NCBI GenBank assembly: GCA_947488485.1
Contig: CANKZO010000033.1
Coordinates: 1-18,105, forward strand
Direction: 5' to 3'
Length of the DNA: 18,105 nt
Origin: Opitutia bacterium
GTDB lineage: Bacteria; Verrucomicrobiota; Verrucomicrobiae; Opitutales; UBA953
Of the stretch, positions 1 to 8,074 are shown one piece after another; position 1 is the stretch's first letter; every line of letters begins with the position of its first letter. The notes under the pieces were generated by a model. It saw only the letters and a program-made list of their open reading frames with translations. It was not told where the DNA came from and did not search any database. Made by a program: the position numbers and the translations under genes.

Positions 1-545
1 TCGCCGTCAACGGCAAGAAGCTCGATCCCCTCGGCGTCATGCGCACGCTCAATAAGCTCGGCGGCCGTCACGGCGTCGGCCGCGTCGACATGGTCGAGAA
101 CCGCTTCGTCGGCATGAAGAGCCGCGGCGTCTACGAGACCCCGGGCGGCACCATCCTGCACTTCGCTCACCGCCAGATCGAGTCCTTGACCATGGACCGC
201 GAGGTCATGCACCTGCGCGACTCGCTCGTCCCGCGCTACGCCACGCTCGTCTACAACGGCTTCTGGTATGCTCCGGAGCGCCTCGCCCTCCAGGCCCTCA
301 TCACCGAGTCGCAGCGCAACGTCACCGGCACCGTCCGCGTGAAGCTCTACAAGGGCAGCGTCTACGTCGCCGGTCGCAAGAGCCCGCGTTCGCTCTACAA
401 TCCGCACATCGCCACCATGGAAGCGGATCCGACCAAGGCTTACAACCAGGACGACGCGACGGGCTTCATCCGCCTCAACGGCCTGCGTCTCCGCGTGAAC
501 TCGAAGGTCAACGGCGTCGCGAACCTCAGCAAGACGGCCCGCTGA
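1..545 (+). CDS. argG: Argininosuccinate synthase, C-terminal part (5' end outside window)
   Basis: ArgG joins citrulline and aspartate, using ATP, to make argininosuccinate in cytosolic arginine synthesis. The frame is open from base 3 and ends with TGA at 543-545, giving about 180 residues of the C-terminal portion. The family block [20 protein letters not shown] is followed by [14 protein letters not shown], then [13 protein letters not shown] and YNGFWYAPE, all typical of the C-terminal half of class I ArgG. This part contributes to citrulline/aspartate binding and tetramer contacts (family knowledge). The family is usually 400-450 residues, so more than half lies upstream. The internal ATG at 39 is not the real start because homology continues before it. 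A strong hairpin terminator follows 20 bases after the stop. Confidence 0.95.
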   Translation, partial: AVNGKKLDPLGVMRTLNKLGGRHGVGRVDMVENRFVGMKSRGVYETPGGTILHFAHRQIESLTMDREVMHLRDSLVPRYATLVYNGFWYAPERLALQALITESQRNVTGTVRVKLYKGSVYVAGRKSPRSLYNPHIATMEADPTKAYNQDDATGFIRLNGLRLRVNSKVNGVANLSKTAR

Positions 546-565
546 GGTCGGCCTGATCGAATAAG

Positions 566-598
566 AAGAAGGGCGTCCCGGTTTGGGACGCCCTTCTT
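566..598. terminator. Bidirectional intrinsic terminator between argG and tRNA-Cys
   Basis: A perfect 14-bp inverted repeat (566-579 with 585-598) has a 5-nt loop. The GC-rich core GGGCGTCCC is flanked by AAGAA/TTCTT, so a U-rich 3' arm is available on either strand. It lies between the + strand argG stop and the 3' end of the - strand tRNA-Cys, so it probably ends both convergent transcripts. Confidence 0.85.
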
Positions 599-606
599 GT
601 TTAAAC

Positions 607-681
607 TGGAGGCGCGGGTCGGAATTGAACCGACGCATGGGGCTTTTGCAGAGCCCGGCCTTACCACTTGGCTACCGCGCC
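607..681 (-). tRNA. tRNA-Cys (GCA), CCA encoded
   Basis: Read on the - strand, the sequence folds as a standard cloverleaf. The acceptor stem is GGCGCGG/CCGCGCC, T8-A9 follow, the anticodon loop is CTGCAAA with anticodon GCA, and the T arm is GTCGG-TTCAATT-CCGAC. The discriminator base is U73, the main identity element for cysteinyl-tRNA synthetase, and CCA is encoded (609-607). It is convergent with argG and divergent from ispF. Confidence 0.96.
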
Positions 682-700
682 TGAAGACTGACAGGCCCAC

Positions 701-729
701 AAAATGCCTCCTCGGGGAGGGCGTTTCAA
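701..729 (-). promoter_or_regulatory. Candidate sigma70-type promoter for tRNA-Cys
   Basis: On the - strand a TTGAAA -35-like box (729-724) is separated by 17 bp from CATTTT (706-701), about 19 nt before the tRNA 5' end. The -35 box is a good match and the -10 box is weak. Position and spacing fit tRNA transcription away from ispF. Confidence 0.4.
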
Positions 730-770
730 GGGTTTTGTGCAAGGGCTTCCCTTTGGGCGTTTTCTCGCCT

Positions 771-782
771 AATAACCCCCTA
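771..782 (+). repeat. Left arm of 12-bp inverted repeat flanking ispF
   Basis: AATAACCCCCTA ends on the A of the ispF ATG. Its exact reverse complement TAGGGGGTTATT lies at 1289-1300, six bases after the ispF stop. Pairing of the arms in a transcript would cover the ispF start region. The match is seen directly; any function is inferred. Confidence 0.6.
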
Positions 783-1282
783 TGAGCCAAGCCCAGCCAG
801 CTTTCCGCGTCGGTCTCGGGTATGACATCCACCCGCTGGTCGCCGGCCGTCCGTGCATCCTCGGCGGGGTGAACATCCCGTCGCCGGTCGGTCCGGACGG
901 GCATTCCGATGCCGATGTGCTGCTGCATGCCGTCGCGGACGCGATCCTCGGCGCCGCCGGCCTGCGTGACATCGGTCATTATTTCCCGAACACCGACGCC
1001 TCGCTCAAAGGATTGGATTCCGCCGTGATCGTGAAGAAGGCCGTCGCCGAGGCCAAGGCGCAGGGCGGCTGGATGGTCGGCAATGTCGATATCGTGATCA
1101 TCGGGGAGCGCCCGAAGGTCATGGCACACGTCGAGGCCATGAAGGCCAAGGTCGCCGAAATCATCGGCATCTCTCCTTCCCAGGTCGGTATCAAGGCCAC
1201 GACCAATGAAGGGATGGACTCGATCGGGCAGGGCAAGGCCTTGGCCGTGCAGGCTATTTGCCTGATTTCTAAGGGTTTTTGA
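782..1282 (+). CDS. ispF: 2-C-methyl-D-erythritol 2,4-cyclodiphosphate synthase
   Basis: IspF cyclises CDP-methylerythritol 2-phosphate to the 2,4-cyclodiphosphate, releasing CMP, in the cytosolic MEP route to isoprenoids. The 166-residue protein has the usual family length. The metal ligands are visible as D15 and H17 in GYDIHP and H49 in HSDADVLLH. The late KATTNEGMDSIGQG block forms part of the nucleotide pocket and trimer interface. The ATG at 782 places GYDIHP near the N-terminus, as expected. No Shine-Dalgarno is evident; the start is preceded by a C-run. The gene stands alone between a divergent tRNA-Cys and ndk, with no IspD fusion and no ispD nearby. It is bracketed by a perfect 12-bp inverted repeat. 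Confidence 0.97.
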   Translation: MSQAQPAFRVGLGYDIHPLVAGRPCILGGVNIPSPVGPDGHSDADVLLHAVADAILGAAGLRDIGHYFPNTDASLKGLDSAVIVKKAVAEAKAQGGWMVGNVDIVIIGERPKVMAHVEAMKAKVAEIIGISPSQVGIKATTNEGMDSIGQGKALAVQAICLISKGF

Positions 1283-1288
1283 GGTTTT

Positions 1289-1300
1289 TAGGGGGTTATT
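1289..1300 (+). repeat. Right arm of 12-bp inverted repeat flanking ispF
   Basis: TAGGGGGTTATT is the exact reverse complement of 771-782. It is followed by TTGCTTC rather than a long T-run, so it is not an ordinary local terminator hairpin. Confidence 0.6.
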
Positions 1301-1345
1301 TTGCTTCTGACTTGTCTTTTCGGCCCTAAAAGCGAAGACTTAACG

Positions 1346-1364
1346 ACCCTTCAGTCCGAAGGGT
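1346..1364 (+). promoter_or_regulatory. Hairpin in ndk leader holding a Shine-Dalgarno-like sequence
   Basis: A 7-bp stem (1346-1352 with 1358-1364) and a 5-nt loop end five bases before the ndk ATG. The 3' arm contains GAAGGG at suitable spacing for a ribosome binding site, so folding would hide it. The structure is visible in the sequence; regulation is inferred. Confidence 0.35.
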
Positions 1365-1369
1365 TCCTC

Positions 1370-1804
1370 ATGGAAAAGACCCTCATCATTCTCAAGCCCG
1401 ACTGCATGGAGCGCCGCCTTTGCGGAACGGTCCTCGCTCGGTTCGAAGCCGCCGGTTTCGACATCCAGGCCAGCAAGATGACCCGTCTGACCTCGGCCCA
1501 GCTCCGTGAGCACTACGCCCACGTCGCCGACAAGCCTTTCTACCCGGAGATCGAGGCCTTCATGTCCTCCCGTCCGGTGATCGTCGCCGTCCTCGTCGGC
1601 GAGAACGTCATCTCCCGCGTCCGCGAACTCCTCGGACCGACCAATTCTAAAGTGGCCCCCAAGGGCACCATCCGTGGCGATTATGGCACCGAGATGATGC
1701 GCAATGTTTGCCACGCCTCCGATAGCCCCGCCGCGGCGGATGCTGAGGTCCGCCGTTTCTTCCGTCCTGACGAAGTTTTCGCCCCCGAGGCGAGCCGAGT
1801 CTAA
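1370..1804 (+). CDS. ndk: Nucleoside diphosphate kinase
   Basis: Ndk moves the gamma phosphate of ATP onto nucleoside diphosphates through a phospho-histidine, balancing NTP and dNTP pools in the cytosol. The protein is 144 residues, the normal size. It opens with TLIILKPD (K9 is the conserved lysine), has RVRELLGPTN at about 83-92 and GTIRGDYG at 99-106, and the active-site H115 in NVCHASDS. The ATG at 1370 fits the family start; an in-frame TTG at 1301 would add 23 unrelated residues. A GAAGGG Shine-Dalgarno-like sequence lies just upstream inside a small hairpin. A stem-loop follows the stop. Confidence 0.97.
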   Translation: MEKTLIILKPDCMERRLCGTVLARFEAAGFDIQASKMTRLTSAQLREHYAHVADKPFYPEIEAFMSSRPVIVAVLVGENVISRVRELLGPTNSKVAPKGTIRGDYGTEMMRNVCHASDSPAAADAEVRRFFRPDEVFAPEASRV

Positions 1805-1821
1805 GCGAAAGCATAGCAAAA

Positions 1822-1853
1822 ATAGGCCCCGCCGTTCGCGCGGCGGGGCTTAT
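1822..1853 (+). terminator. Stem-loop terminator after ndk
   Basis: A 9-bp perfect GC-rich stem GCCCCGCCG / CGGCGGGGC (1826-1834 with 1841-1849) with a 6-nt loop starts 21 bases after the ndk stop. It is followed by TTATCTGTTT, a weak T-tract. Confidence 0.65.
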
Positions 1854-1892
1854 CTGTTTGGCAGCTAAAAGAAGGGCGGCCATGTTGTCGGC

Positions 1893-2570
1893 ATGGAGTT
1901 TCATTGCCCGGAATGCGGCCTGCCGATCGAGGTGGCCGATCTCGCTCCGGCCCAGGGCCTCGCGGTCTGCCGCTTCTGCGAGAAGTCTCATCCGCTTGCG
2001 GCGTGCCAGGCGGCCGTGCCGTATGAGCAGCGTAACATCGTGCCGGAACTGGCGGTGCCGAAAGGCGTGCGGCTCGAGGAGACGATGGACGGCTTCCGCC
2101 TGACGCTTTCGACCCGCAGCTGTATCGCGGTCTTCCTCGTGCCCTTCACCATGTTTTGGGTGGGCGGATCGGTCGGCGGTATCTACGGCACGCAGATTGC
2201 CAAGGGTGAGTTTAGTCTCTTCATGTCACTCTTCGGTATACCTTTCCTGGCTGGCTCGGTCATCCTGATCGCGATCACCGTGATGGCCGTCGCCGGCCGT
2301 TGCGTCGTCGAACTGGCCGGCGGCAAGTTCTCGATCCGCACGGGAGCCCTGGGCGTCTACCGGACCCAATCCGCCGCCTGGGATGACGTGCTTTCGTGTC
2401 GGCTCACCGAGGCGACGAGTCGGGGCCGCAGCTCCTACTCCACGACCTATCAGGTCGAAGTCACCTGCGAGGGCGACAAGACGCTCAGGATGGGTGGCAC
2501 CGGGGCCGAGCGCGAGACGGTGCTGTGGCTCAGCCGCTTCCTAGCCGGCCGAATCCAGCGTGGGCGATAA
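1893..2570 (+). CDS. Uncharacterised membrane protein with N-terminal zinc ribbon
   Basis: I do not recognise a named family. The 225-residue product starts with a four-cysteine zinc-ribbon pattern: CPEC at C5/C8 and CRFC at C26/C29. A linker of about 40 residues follows, then two hydrophobic segments at roughly 77-99 and 107-135. The C-terminal part, about 136-225, is soluble and probably beta-rich, with a charged end. A hydrophobic hairpin followed by a small beta domain resembles bacterial membrane proteins with PH-like domains, but this is only an architectural analogy. The ATG at 1893 puts the first CPxC at residue 5, as in many zinc-ribbon proteins. The gene lies after the ndk terminator and ends 43 bases before the serS ATG, so it may be co-transcribed with serS. 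Confidence 0.75.
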   Translation: MEFHCPECGLPIEVADLAPAQGLAVCRFCEKSHPLAACQAAVPYEQRNIVPELAVPKGVRLEETMDGFRLTLSTRSCIAVFLVPFTMFWVGGSVGGIYGTQIAKGEFSLFMSLFGIPFLAGSVILIAITVMAVAGRCVVELAGGKFSIRTGALGVYRTQSAAWDDVLSCRLTEATSRGRSSYSTTYQVEVTCEGDKTLRMGGTGAERETVLWLSRFLAGRIQRGR

Positions 2571-2598
2571 TTCCCCGTTGCCCTCGGGCGGGGGAATT
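2569..2598 (+). other. Hairpin between the zinc-ribbon gene and serS
   Basis: AATTCCCC (2569-2576) pairs with GGGGAATT (2591-2598), and an inner GCCC/GGGC pair sits in the loop. There is no T-tract downstream, so it is not a clear terminator. It begins on the stop codon of the upstream gene and ends 15 nt before the serS ATG, so it may be an mRNA-processing or translation-control element. Confidence 0.35.
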
Positions 2599-2613
2599 GG
2601 GCAAAGTCGGGCC

Positions 2614-3882
2614 ATGTTGGACCCCAAATTCCTCCGCGAAAACATCGACCTCGTCCGCAAGGGCGTCGCCCGGAAGAAGTTCCAGGTCGACCTCGACGCC
2701 GTGCTGGCCGCCGACGAAGCCCGTCGCCACGCGGTGGCCGAGTTCGAGGTCGCCCGTTCCGCGCAGAACGCCGCGAACAAGGAGATGGCCGCGATGCCGA
2801 AGGGCTCGCCGGAATTCCAGGCCAAGGTCGCCGAGATGAAGGCCGCCTCCGCCAAGGTGAAGGAACTTGAGAAGAAGGTCACCGAAGCCGAGGAACAGAT
2901 GAAGTCCGTCGCGCTTTCCGTCCCGAACATCCCGCACGATTCCGTGCCCGAAGGCCGTACCGAGGCCGACAACAAGGTCATCCTCGAGTGGGGCGACCAT
3001 GCGAAGCTCATCTCCCCGGCCGCCAAGCCGCACTGGGATATCACCTGGTTCAACAAGGCGATCGACTTCGAGCGCGGCGTGAAGGTCGCCGGAGCGGGCT
3101 TCCCGTTCTACGTGGGCGACATGGCCCGCCTCGTCCGCGCGCTGATCCAATACTTCCTCGAGGAGGCCGGCGCCAACGGCTACACGGAGGTCCACGCGCC
3201 TTTGCTCGTCAACGCCGCTTCGGCTACCGCGACCGGCCAGCTGCCCGACAAGGAGGGGCAGATGTATCACGCGCAGACCGATGACTTCTATCTGATCCCC
3301 ACCGCCGAGGTGCCGGTCACGAACTTCTTCCGCGACGAGATCCTCGACGAGGCCTCGCTGCCCGTGAAGCGCGTCGGCTACACGCCGTGCTTCCGCCGCG
3401 AAGCCGGTAGCTGGGGTGCGCACGTGCGCGGCCTGAACCGCCTGCACCAGTTCGACAAGGTCGAGCTCGTGAAGTGGACGCACCCGGACAAGTCCTTCGA
3501 GGAACTCGAGCTGCTCCGCGGCGACGCCGAACGCCTGCTCCAGAAGCTGGATCTCCCTTACCGCGTGCTGATGATCTGCGCCGGCGACATCGGTTTCTCG
3601 CACAGCAAGCAGTACGACCTCGAAGTCTGGGCCGGCGGCCAGAAGCGCTGGCTCGAGGTCTCGAGCTGCTCCAACTTCACGGACTTCCAGGCCCGTCGCG
3701 CGGGGATACGTTTCCGCCCGAAGGACGGAAAGCCTGAGTTCGTCCACACCCTCAACGGCTCCGGCCTCGGCCTGCCGCGCGTCCTCGCCGCCATCTTGGA
3801 GAACAACCTCCAGGCTGACGGCACCGTGCGCGTGCCTGAGGCGCTCCGTCGCTGGTACGGCAAGGACACGCTGTCCTTCTGA
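2614..3882 (+). CDS. serS: Serine--tRNA ligase
   Basis: SerRS charges tRNA-Ser (and tRNA-Sec where present) with serine in the cytosol. The product is 422 residues, normal for a bacterial SerRS. It has the N-terminal LDPKFLRENIDLVRKG start and a charged, Ala/Lys/Glu-rich coiled-coil arm at about 30-105 that contacts the long variable arm of tRNA-Ser. Class II motif 2 is seen as FRREAGSWGAHVRGLNRLHQF from F260, and motif 3 as NGSGLGLPRVLAAILENN from N381. The SWGAHVRG stretch and LGLPR differ slightly from the commonest forms (for example GRDTRG and LAVGR), but the class II arginines are kept. ATG 2614 gives the canonical MLDPKFLREN start; an upstream in-frame GTG at 2560 would only add unrelated residues. 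It may be read together with the preceding gene. Confidence 0.97.
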   Translation: MLDPKFLRENIDLVRKGVARKKFQVDLDAVLAADEARRHAVAEFEVARSAQNAANKEMAAMPKGSPEFQAKVAEMKAASAKVKELEKKVTEAEEQMKSVALSVPNIPHDSVPEGRTEADNKVILEWGDHAKLISPAAKPHWDITWFNKAIDFERGVKVAGAGFPFYVGDMARLVRALIQYFLEEAGANGYTEVHAPLLVNAASATATGQLPDKEGQMYHAQTDDFYLIPTAEVPVTNFFRDEILDEASLPVKRVGYTPCFRREAGSWGAHVRGLNRLHQFDKVELVKWTHPDKSFEELELLRGDAERLLQKLDLPYRVLMICAGDIGFSHSKQYDLEVWAGGQKRWLEVSSCSNFTDFQARRAGIRFRPKDGKPEFVHTLNGSGLGLPRVLAAILENNLQADGTVRVPEALRRWYGKDTLSF

Positions 3883-3895
3883 AGCCCGCTTTGGA

Positions 3896-3923
3896 TTGGC
3901 AGGGAGCCGGCGCGAGGTAGTCT
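3896..3923 (+). promoter_or_regulatory. Candidate promoter for the tilS-ftsH-coaE run
   Basis: TTGGCA (3896-3901) is separated by 16 bp from TAGTCT (3918-3923). It lies in the 53-bp gap after serS. The -10-like hexamer ends 12 nt before the ATG at 3936 and 6 nt before an in-frame GTG at 3930, implying a very short or absent leader. Confidence 0.35.
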
Positions 3924-3935
3924 GACCGCGTGCCG

Positions 3936-5324
3936 ATGAGCCTGCCCAGTCCCGACGCCTTGCGTGCGGCCGCCCTGCGACTACCGCGGCTGCCGTCGGC
4001 TCCGGCCTCGTCCGGCCCCGTCGCCGTGGCGGTCTCCGGCGGCGTGGATTCGGTCTACCTGCTCTGCGCGCTCTGGGCGGACGAAACTTTGCGCCCGCGC
4101 CTGCGTGTCCTGCACTTCGATCATCGTGTGCGCGGCGAGGCTTCGGCCGAGGACGCCCGCTTTGTCGCGGCGCTGTGCGTGTCGCTCGCCGTACCGTGCG
4201 TGGTCGGGGTGAGGGAAGGGCAGGGCATGGCGTCCGAAGCGGAACTCCGCGCGAGCCGTGAGGATTTCTTCGCGCAGCAGCGCGCGTCCCTCGGATGCGA
4301 CCTGGTCTGCACCGCGCACCATCTCGATGACGTCGTCGAGAACGCGCTGATGCGCCTGGCCCGTGGCGCGGGCCTCGCCGGTCTCGCCGCTCCTCGCGTG
4401 CTCCAGTCTTTCCGTGACGGCCATCGTCGTTGGCGCCCGTTGATCCAGGCGGGTATCGACAAGCGGGCCCTGCTCGCCGGTCTTCGCTCCGCCGGTATTC
4501 CCTGGCGCGAAGACGCCACCAATCTCCTGCCGATCGCGGCCCGCAACCGCGTGCGCGCCTGGCTCGCCGCCGGTGGCGTCGAGGCCATGGGTGAAGGTTA
4601 TGCCCAAGGCTTTGCGCGCTCCGCGCGACTCCTCGGCGAAGCGCAGGTCGCGTTGGCGCAGTGGGCGCACGAACTCGGCTGCGTCGTCGGTCCGGATGGC
4701 GCGATGCCGGTGGCCGCGCTGCAAGGACGTCCCTCGGCCTTGGCCCAGGAATGTCTCCGCGCGTTCCTGCATGCGCATGAAGTCAAGGATCCGACCGAAT
4801 CTTCCTTGGCGCCCTTGGCCGCGGCGATCGCGGCGGGTCGCGAGGCCCGTGCCGCCGTCCGTGGTCGCCTCGTGCGCGTCGCGGCCGGCATGCTGGCCAT
4901 CCCGGGTGAGCCGATGGCCTACGGGGCCGCCGAACGTCGGCTCACGTGCGGGATGCCCGATGACGAGTGCGGCCTCCTTGCCGAGCTGGTCGACGTCGAT
5001 GCGCCATTGTGGGCCAGTCTGTCCAAAGGCGACATTTCGCCCGGCCGGGAAGCCTATGTCGTCGCGCCGTCCGAGCCGCTCACCTGGCGCGGTCGCGTGG
5101 ACGGCGATCGGTATCAGCCGCTGGGCGCGCCCGGCTCGGCCAAGCTTTCCGACCTGCTCATCAATCGCAAAATCCCTGCGGAATCGCGGGAGGCCCTTCC
5201 CGTCGTGCTGGCGGGTTCGGCGATTCTCTGGGTGCCGGGCCTGCCGCCGGCCGAATCCGCTCGGCTGAGCGGCCCGACCAAGGGGGCTCTCCGGTTGACT
5301 TGGCTTGGGCCCTGCTTAGGTTAA
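3936..5324 (+). CDS. tilS: tRNA(Ile)-lysidine synthase
   Basis: TilS uses ATP and lysine to change C34 of tRNA-Ile(CAU) to lysidine, so that it reads AUA and is charged with isoleucine. The product is 462 residues. The PP-loop motif VAVSGGVDS has S34-GGVD-S39, followed by VLHFDHRVRG. The HHLDD signature (H128-D132) and a later REDATN block are family hallmarks. The final ~70 residues carry the C-terminal TilS domain (LSDLLINRKIPAESREALPV, then ILWVPGL), so this is the long form. I chose ATG 3936; GTG 3930 would add two residues and is possible if the mRNA is leaderless. Only 11 bases separate it from ftsH, a neighbour of tilS in many bacteria. It is probably the first gene of a tilS-ftsH-coaE unit. 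Confidence 0.95.
   Translation: MSLPSPDALRAAALRLPRLPSAPASSGPVAVAVSGGVDSVYLLCALWADETLRPRLRVLHFDHRVRGEASAEDARFVAALCVSLAVPCVVGVREGQGMASEAELRASREDFFAQQRASLGCDLVCTAHHLDDVVENALMRLARGAGLAGLAAPRVLQSFRDGHRRWRPLIQAGIDKRALLAGLRSAGIPWREDATNLLPIAARNRVRAWLAAGGVEAMGEGYAQGFARSARLLGEAQVALAQWAHELGCVVGPDGAMPVAALQGRPSALAQECLRAFLHAHEVKDPTESSLAPLAAAIAAGREARAAVRGRLVRVAAGMLAIPGEPMAYGAAERRLTCGMPDDECGLLAELVDVDAPLWASLSKGDISPGREAYVVAPSEPLTWRGRVDGDRYQPLGAPGSAKLSDLLINRKIPAESREALPVVLAGSAILWVPGLPPAESARLSGPTKGALRLTWLGPCLG
5295..5322 (+). promoter_or_regulatory. Candidate promoter for ftsH inside the tilS 3' end
   Basis: TTGACT (5295-5300; five of six match the -35 consensus) is followed after 16 bp by TAGGTT (5317-5322). 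The hexamer ends 13 nt before the ftsH ATG. It would give ftsH transcription independent of tilS with a leader of only a few bases. Confidence 0.4.
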
Positions 5325-5335
5325 AACTTCTGCCC

Positions 5336-7333
<1,998 letters not shown>

Positions 7334-7336
7334 GGT

Positions 7337-7365
7337 TTGCCCTCAGGGGGTCGGCGGGGTAGGGT
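7337..7365 (+). promoter_or_regulatory. Candidate promoter for coaE, near-leaderless
   Basis: TTGCCC (7337-7342) is followed after exactly 17 bp by TAGGGT (7360-7365). Only five bases separate the -10-like hexamer from the coaE ATG, so normal initiation 6-8 nt downstream would start at or within the start codon. No Shine-Dalgarno can fit except GTAGGG within the hexamer region. Confidence 0.35.
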
Positions 7366-7370
7366 AGGGC

Positions 7371-7946
7371 ATGGTCATCGGACTCACCGGAGGCATCGGT
7401 TGCGGCAAGTCGACCGCGGCCGCCTGCTTTGCCGAGCTGGGCTTCCAGGTCGTCGATGCGGACCGGCTGGCCCGGCAGGTCTTGGAATCCCACGTCTGCG
7501 TCAGCCACCTCCGGGAGCGCTGGGGTGCCGCCTGCTTGGATGCGCAAGGGGTTCCGGATCGTAAATGGATCGGCGCGAAGGTCTTCGCCGACCCTGCGGA
7601 ACGGGCCTTTCTCGAGTCGGTGACCCATCCGGAGGTCGCCCGGTTGCGGCGCGAGGCCACGGCCGATCCGAAGCATGATTACGTCGTCGAAATCCCGCTG
7701 CTTTTTGAGAAGGACCTCGCGGCGGGTTTCGCCGCGGTCGTGGTGGTCGCCTGCTCGGATGACGTGCGCCGGGCCCGCTTACGCGCCCGCGGGCTCTCCG
7801 ATGACGAGATTTCCGCACGTATCGCGTCACAACTTTCTCTCGTGGAAAAGGTTAAGCGTGCCGATGCCGTGATTTGGAACGACGGGGAGCCTGTCTTCTT
7901 GCACGAGCAGGTGAGGCGTTGGGTCGGGCAGCTGAGGTCCGCGTAA
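7371..7946 (+). CDS. coaE: Dephospho-CoA kinase
   Basis: CoaE phosphorylates the ribose 3'-OH of dephospho-CoA with ATP, the last step of coenzyme A synthesis. The 191-residue protein opens with GLTGGIGCGKST (P-loop, K13), followed by VVDADRLARQV (D29/D31 region), THPEV, and EIPLLFEK, the conserved segments of the family. The LID-type region RLRARGLSDDEISARIASQ and the late ADAVIWNDG segment complete it. The length is typical, with no extra domain. It lies 37 bp after ftsH and 128 bp before the first pilus ATPase gene. coaE next to type IV pilus genes is also common in proteobacteria (with pilB, pilC and pilD), so the arrangement is familiar, though no pilD is seen here. Confidence 0.96.
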   Translation: MVIGLTGGIGCGKSTAAACFAELGFQVVDADRLARQVLESHVCVSHLRERWGAACLDAQGVPDRKWIGAKVFADPAERAFLESVTHPEVARLRREATADPKHDYVVEIPLLFEKDLAAGFAAVVVVACSDDVRRARLRARGLSDDEISARIASQLSLVEKVKRADAVIWNDGEPVFLHEQVRRWVGQLRSA

Positions 7947-7973
7947 ATCGGCCCATCTTTGGTTAATTTGCGG

Positions 7974-8001
7974 TTGCGGGGATGTTCCCCCGATTTAGGG
8001 T
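7974..8001 (+). promoter_or_regulatory. Candidate promoter of the pilB-pilT-pilB-pilC operon
   Basis: TTGCGG (7974-7979) is followed after 16 bp by TAGGGT (7996-8001), the same -10-like hexamer as before coaE. Initiation near 8008 would leave a pyrimidine-rich leader of about 67 nt with a small hairpin (8018-8032, CTCCTC/GAGGAG), ending at the GTG at 8075. It overlaps the ATG at 7982, which would then not be transcribed as a start. Confidence 0.4.
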
Positions 8002-8074
8002 CGTTTTCCCCGTTGTTCTCCTCTCTGAGGAGCAATCCCCCTATCCCCATTCTTCCGCTCCGGAATTCCCCACT

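Noticed and set aside
597..785. + strand ORF beginning FKLEARVGIEPTHGAF
   Set aside because: It is the antisense translation of tRNA-Cys, a known source of false proteins. The VGIEPT string is a typical artefact.
4967..5335. Upstream extension of the ftsH frame into tilS
   Set aside because: It is an Arg-rich out-of-frame shadow of tilS. FtsH homology and the first membrane helix begin after ATG 5336.
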